64,000 nt of DNA from NCBI RefSeq assembly GCF_016651105.1, contig NZ_JAEKEL010000001.1:2780001-2844000 (forward strand), given 5' to 3'. Shown one piece after another: positions 8,789 to 17,377 of this stretch; the stretch's first letter is position 1; each line of letters begins with the position of its first letter. This DNA comes from Pseudomonas sp. TH15. GTDB taxonomy: Bacteria > Pseudomonadota > Gammaproteobacteria > Pseudomonadales > Pseudomonadaceae. Below the pieces are notes generated by a model, which saw only the letters and a list, made by a program, of their open reading frames with translations, had not been told where the DNA came from and made no database searches. The translations under genes and the position numbers were made by a program.

Positions 8789-10774
8789 ATGGCAGTAGTG
8801 AATGGAACAAGTGAAGCGGACGTGCTGTTGGGCACCGATGGCAATGACCAACTCTATGGACTGGAGTCGGATGATGTCCTGCTGGCAAGTGCGGGATCGG
8901 ACCTGCTCGATGGCGGGGAAGGCTTCGACACCGTGAACTATTACGCAATAGCTGCGGGGATCAATGTCGAACTGGCCAATGGCGCGACTACCGTCGCCGG
9001 ACCTGACGGCAAGGTCGATACGCTGGTGGGCGTAGAGAAGATCGTCGGGACCTTTGCCAACGACACATTCGCCAGTTCGGTGGGTGGCGTGACCCTGGAG
9101 GGCAGTAGCGGTGATGATGTCTACATCGTCAGTGCCGAGGACGTGACCGTCATCGAAGAAAACCGGGGTGGCTACGACGAGCTGCGCACCAACCTCAACA
9201 GCATCAAAATGAGCGCGTACGTCGAGAAGCTGACGTTCACCGGCATCGGTGACTTCAAGGCTTACGGCAGCGCCACCGACAACGAGATCATCGGTGGCGC
9301 CGGTAACGACTGGCTGTGGGGCGGTGATGGAGCCGATCACTTCGTTGGCGGTGATGGCTACGACACGGTCAGCTACAGCGACAGTCTTGAAGGGGTGAGG
9401 GTCAATGACTACTCCAACTACGACTGGCTGACCATTGCCTACGGCGACACCTTCACCGGTATTGAAGCCATTGAGGGTTCTAGCTTTGATGATCTGATCT
9501 ATCTCAATCAACCCGCCGAACAGGCGATGATCATTGATGGTGCCGGTGGCTACGACACGGTGAGCTATCAGAACTCGTTCGACGCGGTCACTGTTGAGGT
9601 CGGCGCGGGCTCCAGCCTGCTGAATGTGGAGAAGGTGATCGGCTCGTCAGGCGCCGACCATTTCACCGCCAATTCAGGTGGCCTGACCTTGGCCGGTGGC
9701 ATGGGTGATGACGTCTACACGATTAACAGTGTGGGCGTGACCGTCGAGGAAATCGAGGGTTACATGGGCGGTACCGATCAGGTCTATACCAACCTGTCGG
9801 AATTGCATCTGGGTGCGTTCGTTGAAAACCTCACCTACACCGGCACTGGCGACTTCACTGGCTACGGCAATGATGAGAGCAACATCATCATTTCGGGTGC
9901 CGGCAATGACGTGTTGTCCGGTGGTAAGGGGTGGGATGTCTTGAATGGCGGTGCCGGCATCGACATCGTCAGTTACGCAGACAGCAAGGAAGGACTGACA
10001 GCTTCTCTCGGCTGGGCCCCTCGCAGCGGTGACGCGGTTTACCACACCTACATTGATATCGAAGGCCTGCGCGGCAGTCAGTTCGACGACCAATTGTATG
10101 GCGATTCGGGCGACAACATTCTCGAGGGTGGGGCTGGCTTCGACATGCTTTACGGCGGTGACGGCAACGACCACATTTATGGCGGGCTGGCGTCCGGACT
10201 CGATACTCAAGGCTATGCCAGCGACCGACTGTCGGGAGGCGCGGGTGACGACGTCATCGTCAGCGATGCCTTTGATGTGACCAGTTCCGCCAGCGGTGAC
10301 GAAGGCAACGACACCATCACCATGGTCGGCGGTCAGGCCAGGGGCGGTGAAGGCAACGATATCCTCACCGGCACGGGGCGCAACTACATGCTGTTCGGTG
10401 ACGAGGGCAATGATCTGTTGATCCTCAATCTAGCCGGTCAGTCGACCTCTGGCGGCAGAGCTTATGGCGGTCAGGGCGATGACACCTACGTGGTGAACAC
10501 GACCGGGCTGGTGACGATTCAGGATGTGGGCCTGGACCAGAATGACACGCTGATCCTCAACACGATTGCCAACGCCAGCCAGCTGAGCGTGACTCGCATC
10601 GGCAACGATGCCTATTTGCACAGCGCCAACGACGGCAACAACGGTGTGCCGGATAACGGCGTGAAACTGGCAGGTTGGTACGCGGGGTCCAACACCATCG
10701 AGCACATCCAGACCGCCGATGGTCAGGCCTTTGAGTTGCCGGCCAGCAGTGATGCGTTCGCCATGTTTGGCTAA
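8789..10774 (+). CDS. RTX-repeat (haemolysin-type) calcium-binding protein
   Basis: The 661-residue acidic protein has glycine/aspartate-rich nonapeptide repeats of the GGxGxDxUx type along most of its length (for example GGAGNDWLWGGDGADHF, GGAGFDMLYGGDGNDHIYGG and GGQGDDTYVV). These form calcium-binding beta-rolls. The last 100 residues match the HCBP-related domain (LSVTRIGNDAYL, VKLAGWYAGSNTIEHI) that ends many type I-secreted proteins. No N-terminal signal peptide is seen, and no type I secretion genes lie in this window. The start ATG has AAGGA 8 bases upstream. Its place inside the flagellar glycosylation island, after a possible sigma-28 element, suggests a surface or secreted protein made with the filament. 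No enzyme domain is visible; the function is unknown. Confidence 0.85.
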   Translation: MAVVNGTSEADVLLGTDGNDQLYGLESDDVLLASAGSDLLDGGEGFDTVNYYAIAAGINVELANGATTVAGPDGKVDTLVGVEKIVGTFANDTFASSVGGVTLEGSSGDDVYIVSAEDVTVIEENRGGYDELRTNLNSIKMSAYVEKLTFTGIGDFKAYGSATDNEIIGGAGNDWLWGGDGADHFVGGDGYDTVSYSDSLEGVRVNDYSNYDWLTIAYGDTFTGIEAIEGSSFDDLIYLNQPAEQAMIIDGAGGYDTVSYQNSFDAVTVEVGAGSSLLNVEKVIGSSGADHFTANSGGLTLAGGMGDDVYTINSVGVTVEEIEGYMGGTDQVYTNLSELHLGAFVENLTYTGTGDFTGYGNDESNIIISGAGNDVLSGGKGWDVLNGGAGIDIVSYADSKEGLTASLGWAPRSGDAVYHTYIDIEGLRGSQFDDQLYGDSGDNILEGGAGFDMLYGGDGNDHIYGGLASGLDTQGYASDRLSGGAGDDVIVSDAFDVTSSASGDEGNDTITMVGGQARGGEGNDILTGTGRNYMLFGDEGNDLLILNLAGQSTSGGRAYGGQGDDTYVVNTTGLVTIQDVGLDQNDTLILNTIANASQLSVTRIGNDAYLHSANDGNNGVPDNGVKLAGWYAGSNTIEHIQTADGQAFELPASSDAFAMFG

Positions 10775-10802
10775 TCGTTCAACCCGTTGACCTGACGCAA
10801 GG

Positions 10803-10839
10803 AAAGGGATGAATCCACTGATGGACTCATCCCTTTTTT
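10803..10839 (+). terminator. Rho-independent terminator after the RTX gene
   Basis: A stem of 10 bp (AAAGGGATGA / TCATCCCTTT), one mismatch, then 4 more pairs closes a CTGA loop and runs into six T residues (10834-10839). It lies 28 bases after the RTX stop and should separate it from the sugar operon. Confidence 0.85.
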
Positions 10840-11034
10840 CATGGCTCATCGCGCAGCTGACGCGGGGCTTGTGGAGCTGGCGCGTTTCCTGCAAGACCCC
10901 TCCATATCGCCATAAAACGAGCATTGGCGGCATAGCCGGCAGTGCTCGCAGCGGCGCTGAGCGTTTTATCCAGAAGGCCTGCAAAAGCTTGATACAGCTT
11001 GGCTGAGCCCTGTGACGAACAAGAGGGAAAGTGG

Positions 11035-11808
11035 ATGAAGGCAGTTATTTTGGCGGGTGGCCTGGGCACGCGCATCAGTGAAGAGTCGCACCTCAAGCCC
11101 AAGCCGATGATCGAGATCGGCGGCAAGCCAATTCTCTGGCACATCATGAAGCAGTACTCCGCGCACGGAATTCATGATTTCGTGATCTGCCTGGGCTACA
11201 AGGGCTATGCGATCAAGGACTTCTTCGCCAACTACTTCCTGCACACCTCCGACGTCACCTTCGACATGTGCAACAACCGCATGGACGTTCACCAGAACTA
11301 CAGCGAGCCGTGGCGCGTCACGTTGATCGACACCGGCGAAGACACCATGACCGGTGGCCGCTTGCGCCGCGCCGCGCGTTATCTGGAGGGCGAACAGGCT
11401 TTCTGCTTCACCTACGGTGATGGCGTTTCAGACCTCAACATCGGCGCGCTGGTGGACTTTCACCTGGCCCACGGCAAGCTCGCTACCGTGACTGCGGTGC
11501 AACCACCGGGACGCTACGGCGCCCTGGAGCGCGACGGTGACAGCGTCAAAGGCTTTATCGAGAAACCACGCGGTGATGGCGGCTGGATCAATGGCGGCTT
11601 CTTCGTGCTGTCGCCCAAAGTGCTGCCCTACATTGCCGACGATCAAACTTCCTGGGAGTCCGAGCCCTTGGCGGCGCTGGCCAGCGAAGAGCAATTGCAG
11701 GCCTATCAGCACGACGGCTTCTGGCATCCGATGGACACCCTGCGTGACAAGAATCACCTCGAAGCACTGTGGCTGAGCGGGGAGGCCCCATGGAAACAAT
11801 GGGACTGA
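11035..11808 (+). CDS. rfbF: Glucose-1-phosphate cytidylyltransferase (RfbF)
   Basis: The 257-residue protein makes CDP-glucose from CTP and glucose 1-phosphate. It starts MKAVILAGGLGTRISEES with the nucleotidyltransferase P-loop, followed by KPKPMIEIGGKPILWHI and the family-specific FDMCNNRM and FTYGDGVSDL segments. The ATG at 11035 has GAGGG 7 bases upstream; an upstream in-frame start is less likely. The gene overlaps rfbG by 19 bases. It is the first gene of the CDP-sugar module, about 260 bp after the RTX gene, a gap where I see no convincing gene or promoter. Confidence 0.95.
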   Translation: MKAVILAGGLGTRISEESHLKPKPMIEIGGKPILWHIMKQYSAHGIHDFVICLGYKGYAIKDFFANYFLHTSDVTFDMCNNRMDVHQNYSEPWRVTLIDTGEDTMTGGRLRRAARYLEGEQAFCFTYGDGVSDLNIGALVDFHLAHGKLATVTAVQPPGRYGALERDGDSVKGFIEKPRGDGGWINGGFFVLSPKVLPYIADDQTSWESEPLAALASEEQLQAYQHDGFWHPMDTLRDKNHLEALWLSGEAPWKQWD

Positions 11809-12872
11809 GTCCGGAATTCTGGCGCGGCAAGCGGGTTCTGGTCACCGGGCACACCGGTTTCAAGGGCAGTTGGCTGACGTTGTGGCTGCAAAGCCTGGGC
11901 GCTGAAGTCAGCGGGTTCGCGCTTGATCCGTCCACCGAGCCGAGCCTGTTTGAACTGGCGCGGGTGCACGAAGGCATCAACGATCAGCGCGGCGACCTGC
12001 GTGACCTGGGCGCCTTGCTTGAAGTCATCGCCGACACCGAGCCGGAGATCGTCCTCCACCTGGCGGCGCAACCGCTGGTGCGTGAAGGTTATCGCGATCC
12101 GCTGGGCACCTACTCCAGCAACGTCATGGGCACCCTGAATCTGCTGGAAGCGATCCGTCAGGTTGGCTGCGTCCGTGCCTGTGTGCTGGTGACCACCGAC
12201 AAGGTCTACGCCAACAAGGAATGGCTGTGGCCGTACCGCGAAGACGAAGCCTTAGGTGGCCACGACCCTTACAGCAGCAGCAAGGCCTGCTGCGAATTGC
12301 TGGCGCAGTCTTACGCCGCCTCGTTCTTCCCGGCCGCCAAGCATGACGAACATGGCCTGGCCTTGGCCACGGCCCGCGCCGGCAACGTGCTGGGCGGTGG
12401 CGACTTTGCTCCGGAACGTCTGATCCCGGACGTGCTCAAGGCCTGGTCGGCAGACGAGCCAGTGACCCTGCGTTACCCGCAAGCCGTGCGCCCTTGGCAG
12501 CACGCGCTGGAGCCGCTGGCCGGCTATCTGCAACTGGCTGCGGGCCTCTACGAACAAGGCCCGGAATACGCCGGGGCATGGAACTTCGGCCCGAGCGAAG
12601 CCGACATGTGCAGCGTCGGTGAAGTGGTCGAACTGCTCGCCAGCCGCTGGCCGCAAGCCCGTGGTTTGCGCATCGAGCCGAGCGAGTTGCATGAGGCCGG
12701 TCTGTTGCGTCTGGACAGCAGCCGCGCCCGTCAATTGCTCGGCTGGCAGCCGCGCTGGTCGTTGCAGCAATGCCTGACCCAGACCCTCGACTGGCACTTG
12801 GCGTGGCAAAACGGCGCCGATATGCGCGCCGTCACCCTCGGTCAATTGAACCTGTACCGAGGCGCGCTGTGA
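11790..12872 (+). CDS. rfbG: CDP-glucose 4,6-dehydratase (RfbG)
   Basis: The 360-residue extended short-chain dehydrogenase converts CDP-glucose to CDP-4-keto-6-deoxyglucose. The NAD-binding GxxGxxG motif lies in VLVTGHTGFKGSW (about residues 17-29). TTDKVYANKEW and YSSSKACCELL give the active-site Thr and the YxxxK pair. RAGNVLGGGDF and RPWQHALEPL are typical of RfbG. The ATG at 11790 follows GGGGAGG and lies inside the end of rfbF. No rfbH-type C3 dehydrase follows, so the pathway probably does not go on to 3,6-dideoxy sugars. Confidence 0.94.
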   Translation: METMGLSPEFWRGKRVLVTGHTGFKGSWLTLWLQSLGAEVSGFALDPSTEPSLFELARVHEGINDQRGDLRDLGALLEVIADTEPEIVLHLAAQPLVREGYRDPLGTYSSNVMGTLNLLEAIRQVGCVRACVLVTTDKVYANKEWLWPYREDEALGGHDPYSSSKACCELLAQSYAASFFPAAKHDEHGLALATARAGNVLGGGDFAPERLIPDVLKAWSADEPVTLRYPQAVRPWQHALEPLAGYLQLAAGLYEQGPEYAGAWNFGPSEADMCSVGEVVELLASRWPQARGLRIEPSELHEAGLLRLDSSRARQLLGWQPRWSLQQCLTQTLDWHLAWQNGADMRAVTLGQLNLYRGAL

Positions 12873-13429
12873 GCGAGTTTTTAGTAACAGCGTTGCCGCT
12901 GAACGGCTTGTTCAGCGTGCAGCACAAACGCTTCGAAGACGATCGCGGGCACTTCGCCCGGCTGTTCTGCGAAGGCAGCCTGAGCGCGTTCGGCCAGGCG
13001 TTTCATATTCGCCAGATCAACCATTCCTGCACCCGTGCACGCGGCAGTGTGCGCGGTTTGCATTATCAAAACGCCGATGCGCCGGAAGCCAAGTTGATCA
13101 CTTGCCTGCGCGGTGAAGTCTGGGATGTAGCGGTGGATTTGCGCCCCGACTCCGAGACGTTCCTGCACTGGCACGCCGAACACCTGCGGGCCGGCGACGG
13201 GCGCAGCTTGCTGATCCCGGCCGGGTTCGCCCACGGTTTCCAGACCCTCACCGATGACGCCGAGTTGCTCTACCTGCACAGCGCCGATTACGCGCCTGCG
13301 CATGAAGGTGGTTTGTCGGTGAACGATCCACGGCTGGCGATTGCCTGGCCGTTGCCTGTCAATAATCTGTCAGCCCGGGACGCCAGCCATCCCTTGCTCG
13401 ACGAACACTTCGCTGGAGTGCGTCTATGA
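12869..13429 (+). CDS. Sugar 3,5-epimerase of the RmlC family
   Basis: The 186-residue cupin starts at a GTG that overlaps the rfbG stop (GTGA). It carries RGSVRGLHYQ, LRGEVWDVAVDLR and IPAGFAHGFQTL, the conserved histidines and core of dTDP-4-keto-6-deoxyglucose 3,5-epimerases. In this operon the likely substrate is CDP-4-keto-6-deoxyglucose from RfbG rather than the dTDP form, because no rmlA or rmlB is nearby. It may epimerise one or both carbons; related enzymes in antibiotic-sugar pathways act at only one position. Confidence 0.88.
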   Translation: MSEFLVTALPLNGLFSVQHKRFEDDRGHFARLFCEGSLSAFGQAFHIRQINHSCTRARGSVRGLHYQNADAPEAKLITCLRGEVWDVAVDLRPDSETFLHWHAEHLRAGDGRSLLIPAGFAHGFQTLTDDAELLYLHSADYAPAHEGGLSVNDPRLAIAWPLPVNNLSARDASHPLLDEHFAGVRL

Positions 13430-14652
13430 ACTGCCGTGGTTGCGCTACGCCGCTGGCCTTGCCGCTGATCGACCTCGGCACCTCGCCGCCGTCCAACGCT
13501 TACGTGCGCGCTGATCAGCTAGAACAAGCCGAGCAGTGGGTGCCGTTGAAAGTGGCGGTGTGTCAGCGGTGCTGGCTGGTGCAGACCGAGGACTACACCA
13601 GCGCCGACAGCCTGTTCGACGCCGAGTACGCCTACTTCAGTTCGTTCTCCAGCACCTGGCTGGCCCATGCCGAGCGCTATGTGGCCGAGATGGTCGAGCG
13701 CTTCGGCCTGACAGCCGACAGCCGTGTGGTGGAAATCGCCGCCAATGACGGTTACCTGTTGCAGTACGTCGCCGGGCGCGGCATTCCTTGCCTGGGCGTC
13801 GAGCCAACCCGCAGCACCGCGCAAGCGGCCCGGGAAAAAGGCCTGGAGATTCGTGAACTGTTCTTCGGTCGCGAGACTGCGTTGCAACTGGTCAGTGACG
13901 GCTGGTCCGCCGACCTGATGGCCGCCAACAATGTGCTGGCCCACGTCCCGGACATCAATGATTTCCTCGGCGGTTTTGCGACCCTGCTCAAACCGACCGG
14001 CGTGGCGACCTTCGAGTTTCCGCAACTGCTGACGCTGATGGCTGGCCAGCAGTTCGACACGCTGTATCACGAGCACTATTCCTACCTGTCCCTGACCGCT
14101 GTGCAGACGTTGTGCGCGCGCAATGGCCTGGAAGTGTTCGATGTCAGTCAGTTGTCGACCCACGGCGGTTCGCTGCGGGTGTTCGTTCAGCGTGCCGATG
14201 GCGAACGTCGCGACGTGCAGCCAGCCGTTCCGCAACAGTTGCAAGCCGAACTGGCCGCAGGCGTGAAAACCGTCGAGTACTACGCGACCCTGGCGCCGGC
14301 CGCCGAACGCATCAAGCACCAACTGCTGCGCTTCCTGTTGCAGGCCAAGGCCGACGGCAAACGCGTGGTCGGTTACGGCGCCGCCGCCAAGGGCAACACC
14401 TTGCTCAACTACGCCGGGGTCAAGCCAGACCTGTTGGCCTGGGTCGCTGATGCCAACCCGCACAAGCAGGGCAAGTACCTGCCGGGCAGCCGCATTCCGA
14501 TTGTCTCGCCGGCGCAGATCGATCTTGAAAAACCGGATTACGTGCTGGTCCTGCCATGGAACCTGTTACACGAAGTCAGTCAGCAACTGGCACAGGTGCG
14601 CGAGTGGGATGGCCGCTTCGTGATTGCCGTGCCCGAGTTGACCGTCCTGTGA
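13426..14652 (+). CDS. NDP-sugar C-methyltransferase
   Basis: The 408-residue protein has the three-part build of sugar C-methyltransferases (TylC3/NovU type). An N-terminal zinc-finger-like segment (CRGCATPL and CQRCWLVQ) is followed by a Rossmann SAM-binding core (VVEIAANDGYLLQYV) and a C-terminal nucleotide-binding-like domain (GYGAAAKGNTLLNYAG). HEHYSYLS contains the His-Glu region expected at the active site. It should transfer a methyl group to a carbon (C3 or C5) of a 4-keto-6-deoxy sugar. Start and stop overlap its neighbours by 4 bases, implying translational coupling. Confidence 0.88.
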   Translation: MNCRGCATPLALPLIDLGTSPPSNAYVRADQLEQAEQWVPLKVAVCQRCWLVQTEDYTSADSLFDAEYAYFSSFSSTWLAHAERYVAEMVERFGLTADSRVVEIAANDGYLLQYVAGRGIPCLGVEPTRSTAQAAREKGLEIRELFFGRETALQLVSDGWSADLMAANNVLAHVPDINDFLGGFATLLKPTGVATFEFPQLLTLMAGQQFDTLYHEHYSYLSLTAVQTLCARNGLEVFDVSQLSTHGGSLRVFVQRADGERRDVQPAVPQQLQAELAAGVKTVEYYATLAPAAERIKHQLLRFLLQAKADGKRVVGYGAAAKGNTLLNYAGVKPDLLAWVADANPHKQGKYLPGSRIPIVSPAQIDLEKPDYVLVLPWNLLHEVSQQLAQVREWDGRFVIAVPELTVL

Positions 14653-15506
14653 AGGTGCTGGTCACCGGAGCGACCGGGTTTGTCGGCCGGCATCTGGTTG
14701 CCGCGTTGCTCGCCCGTGGCTGCGAAGTCCGCGCCGTGGCGCGCAATGCCGAGACCGCTGCAACGTTGCCGTGGATCAATGACGTGGAGTTCATCGCGGC
14801 GGATATTCACGCCGCTGACCTGGACATCGCAGCGATGACCGCTGGCGTCGACGCCTTGGCGCATCTGGCGTGGCCCGGTTTGCCGAACTATCAGGCGCTG
14901 TTCCATTTCGAGCACAACCTGATGGCCGACTACCGGTTCATCAAGGGTGCGGTCGAGGCGGGCGTGTCGCAGGTGCTGGTCACCGGCACATGCTTCGAAT
15001 ATGGCATGCAAAGCGGTCCGCTCACCGAGCAGACGTCGCCGCAGCCGAGCAATCCATACGGCTTGGCGAAAAATACCCTGCGACTGTTTCTGGAAAATTT
15101 GCAGCGGCTTCAGCCGTTCACTCTGCAATGGGCGCGGCTGTTTTACCTGCATGGCGAGGGCCAGAACCCCAACAGTTTGCTGGCGGCGCTGGACCGGGCG
15201 ATCGATGCCGGGGCCGACACGTTCAACATGTCGGCCGGCGAACAGCTGCGCGATTACCTGGCCATCGACACCGCCGCCGGGTACTTGGCGGCGATCCTGC
15301 AACAGCGGGATTTCGATGGACTGGTCAATTGTTCCAGCGGCCAGCCGATATCGGTCAGGACGCTGGTGGAACAGCGATTGCGCGAACGCGGCGCTTCCAT
15401 CGGTTTGAACCTTGGCCACTACCCATATCCGACCCACGAACCGATGGCGTTCTGGGGCGTGGCGGACCGTTTGCAACAGCTGCTGGGAGGCAATCATGAA
15501 GCATGA
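14649..15506 (+). CDS. NAD-dependent epimerase/dehydratase (extended SDR), likely 4-ketosugar reductase
   Basis: The 285-residue protein starts at a GTG overlapping the preceding stop. VLVTGATGFVGRHLV is the nucleotide-binding GxxGxxG motif. TGTCFEYG and NPYGLAKNTL supply the active-site Thr and the YxxxK pair. Placement right after the C-methyltransferase suggests it reduces the 4-keto group of the methylated CDP-sugar, but the sequence alone does not fix substrate or stereochemistry. It overlaps the next gene by 11 bases. Confidence 0.85.
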   Translation: MKVLVTGATGFVGRHLVAALLARGCEVRAVARNAETAATLPWINDVEFIAADIHAADLDIAAMTAGVDALAHLAWPGLPNYQALFHFEHNLMADYRFIKGAVEAGVSQVLVTGTCFEYGMQSGPLTEQTSPQPSNPYGLAKNTLRLFLENLQRLQPFTLQWARLFYLHGEGQNPNSLLAALDRAIDAGADTFNMSAGEQLRDYLAIDTAAGYLAAILQQRDFDGLVNCSSGQPISVRTLVEQRLRERGASIGLNLGHYPYPTHEPMAFWGVADRLQQLLGGNHEA

Positions 15507-16566
15507 GTTGTATCGGGTCGCTGACCTGCCGGTGCTGCAAAACCGCACCTTCGCCGACCCGGAATCGGCGCGGGCCTCCGCCAGTGCCGACATGGTGCTG
15601 GTGCAGGATGAGCAGAGCGGGTTGATCTTCAACCAGGCCTTCGATGCCGACAAGCTCAGCTACGACGCCGATTACCAGAACGAGCAGGCCCATTCCGGTC
15701 AGTTCCAGCAGCACCTGAGCGATGTGGAAGGGATCATTGCCCGCCACTTCAAGGGCCAGGAGCTGATCGAAGTCGGCTGTGGCAAAGGTTACTTCCTGGA
15801 ACTTCTGAAAGGTCTGGGCTATGCCATCACCGGCATCGACCCGGCCTACGAAGGCAGCAATGCCGATGTGATCAAGGCCCCGTTCACTCGCGGCCTGGGC
15901 CTGGCGGCGGACGCCATCGTGCTGCGCCATGTGCTGGAGCATATTCAGGACCCGGTGAGCTTTCTCACCGAAATGGCCAACGCCAATCAGGGCGGGCAGA
16001 TCTACATCGAAGTGCCGTGCTTCGACTGGATTCTGGAACACCGCGCCTGGTTCGACCTGTTCTACGAGCACGTCAATTATTTCCGCCTCGATGACCTGCG
16101 CCGGATGTTCGGCACCGTGCATGAGGCCGGTCACCTGTTCGGTGGCCAATACCTGTACATCGTCGCCGACCTGTCGACCTTGCGCCTGAGCCCGGAACAA
16201 CCGGTACCACGCCTGGAACTGCCACAGAACTTCACCAGCAGCCTTGAACGTGCGGTGCAGATTATTCAGGCGAATCCAGAGCAGGGCTCGGCGATCTGGG
16301 GCGCGTCGTCCAAAGGCGTGATCTATTCGCTGTTCCTGCAACGCGCCGGGGTAGCGGTGGATCGCGTGGTAGACATCAACCCGGCCAAGCAGGGGCGTTA
16401 TCTGCCTCTGAGTGGCGTGCGGGTGTCCTCGCCGCAAGAGGCCATGGATGCGTTGCCCGAAGGCGCCAACCTGTTTGTGATGAACTCCAATTACCTCGAA
16501 GAAATCAAGCGGATGACCGGTGGACGCTACGTCTATCACGCCGTAGACAGCGCTTCGTTCCAGTGA
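15496..16566 (+). CDS. Class I SAM-dependent methyltransferase with C-methyltransferase-like C-terminal domain
   Basis: The 356-residue protein has a SAM-binding motif ELIEVGCGKGYFLELL (about residue 92 onward) and LRHVLEHIQDPV as the post-motif. Its C-terminal domain (IWGASSKGVIYSLF, VVDINPAKQGRYLPL) matches the C-terminal domain of the sugar C-methyltransferase at 13426. The N-terminal cysteine motif of that family is missing. The ATG at 15496 has GGGAGG upstream and lies within the preceding gene. Substrate is unknown; context points to the same CDP-sugar or the assembled glycan. Confidence 0.82.
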   Translation: MKHELYRVADLPVLQNRTFADPESARASASADMVLVQDEQSGLIFNQAFDADKLSYDADYQNEQAHSGQFQQHLSDVEGIIARHFKGQELIEVGCGKGYFLELLKGLGYAITGIDPAYEGSNADVIKAPFTRGLGLAADAIVLRHVLEHIQDPVSFLTEMANANQGGQIYIEVPCFDWILEHRAWFDLFYEHVNYFRLDDLRRMFGTVHEAGHLFGGQYLYIVADLSTLRLSPEQPVPRLELPQNFTSSLERAVQIIQANPEQGSAIWGASSKGVIYSLFLQRAGVAVDRVVDINPAKQGRYLPLSGVRVSSPQEAMDALPEGANLFVMNSNYLEEIKRMTGGRYVYHAVDSASFQ

Positions 16567-17321
16567 CTATTGAGACTTTTAACATGACCGACAACACCAT
16601 CAATAAAGCCTTCGAAGCCGAGTGCCAGACAGAAATCGCGCGTCAGGGCGATGACCAGAAACTGACCGGTCTGGCCCGGGATTTCTTCAACGAATCGGCC
16701 AAGCACAAGTACAGCTACCACTTCTCGTGGATGGGCCGCCCGATCATCCAGTTGCCGCAAGACATGATGGCGATGCAAGAGATCATCTGGCAGGTCAAGC
16801 CAGACCTGGTGATCGAATGCGGCATCGCCCACGGCGGCTCGATCATCTACTACGCGTCCCTGCTGGAACTGCAAGGCCACGGCGAAGTACTGGGCATCGA
16901 CCTGGACATCCGCCCGCACAACCGCGAAGCCATCGAAAGCCACCCGATGAGCAAGCGCATCAAGATGATCGAAGGTTCGAGCATCGATCCGGCGATCGCC
17001 TCTCAGGTTCGTGCTGCGGCCGAAGGCAAGAAAGTCATTCTGGTGCTCGATTCCAACCACACCCACGATCACGTACTGGAAGAACTGCGCCTCTACGCAC
17101 CACTGGTGTCGGTCGACAGCTACTGCGTGGTGATGGACACCGTGGTTGAAGACATGCCGGCCGACTTCTTCCCGGACCGTCCATGGGGCCCGGGCGATAA
17201 CCCGAAAACCGCCGTGTGGAAGTACCTGGAAGAGAACCAGAACTTCGAAATCGACCAGCAGATGCAGAACAAACTGCTGCTCACCGTTGCACCGGACGGC
17301 TACCTGCGTCGCGTTCGTTAA
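16563..17321 (+). CDS. CmcI/rhamnosyl O-methyltransferase family protein
   Basis: The product is 252 residues from the GTG that overlaps the previous stop, or 245 from the ATG at 16584, which lacks a clear ribosome site. The core LVIECGIAHGGSIIYYA and VLGIDLDIRPHNR is the SAM/metal-binding motif of the cephalosporin hydroxylase CmcI and rhamnosyl O-methyltransferase family. LVLDSNHTHDHVLEEL and FPDRPWGPGDNP are also family-typical. The likely role is O-methylation of a sugar hydroxyl in the flagellin glycan. The annotation name 'cephalosporin hydroxylase' would be misleading here. Confidence 0.85.
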   Translation: MTIETFNMTDNTINKAFEAECQTEIARQGDDQKLTGLARDFFNESAKHKYSYHFSWMGRPIIQLPQDMMAMQEIIWQVKPDLVIECGIAHGGSIIYYASLLELQGHGEVLGIDLDIRPHNREAIESHPMSKRIKMIEGSSIDPAIASQVRAAAEGKKVILVLDSNHTHDHVLEELRLYAPLVSVDSYCVVMDTVVEDMPADFFPDRPWGPGDNPKTAVWKYLEENQNFEIDQQMQNKLLLTVAPDGYLRRVR

Positions 17322-17377
17322 TTGGGCACCATCATTTAAGCGTTAATCAGGCGTTTCGCCGGTTGTGGGGAGAAGTT

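Noticed and set aside
8265..8798. 177-codon + frame spanning the RTX leader
   Set aside because: It runs through a terminator and the RTX ribosome site, and only a short part resembles HCBP sequence; treated as part of the decayed remnant region.
10840..11034. Short frames on both strands between the RTX terminator and rfbF
   Set aside because: No family resemblance, no ribosome sites, and they overlap the terminator; I see nothing supportable there.
16563..17321. Cephalosporin hydroxylase activity
   Set aside because: The family name comes from CmcI, but the glycan context and rhamnosyl O-methyltransferase members make sugar O-methylation the better reading.
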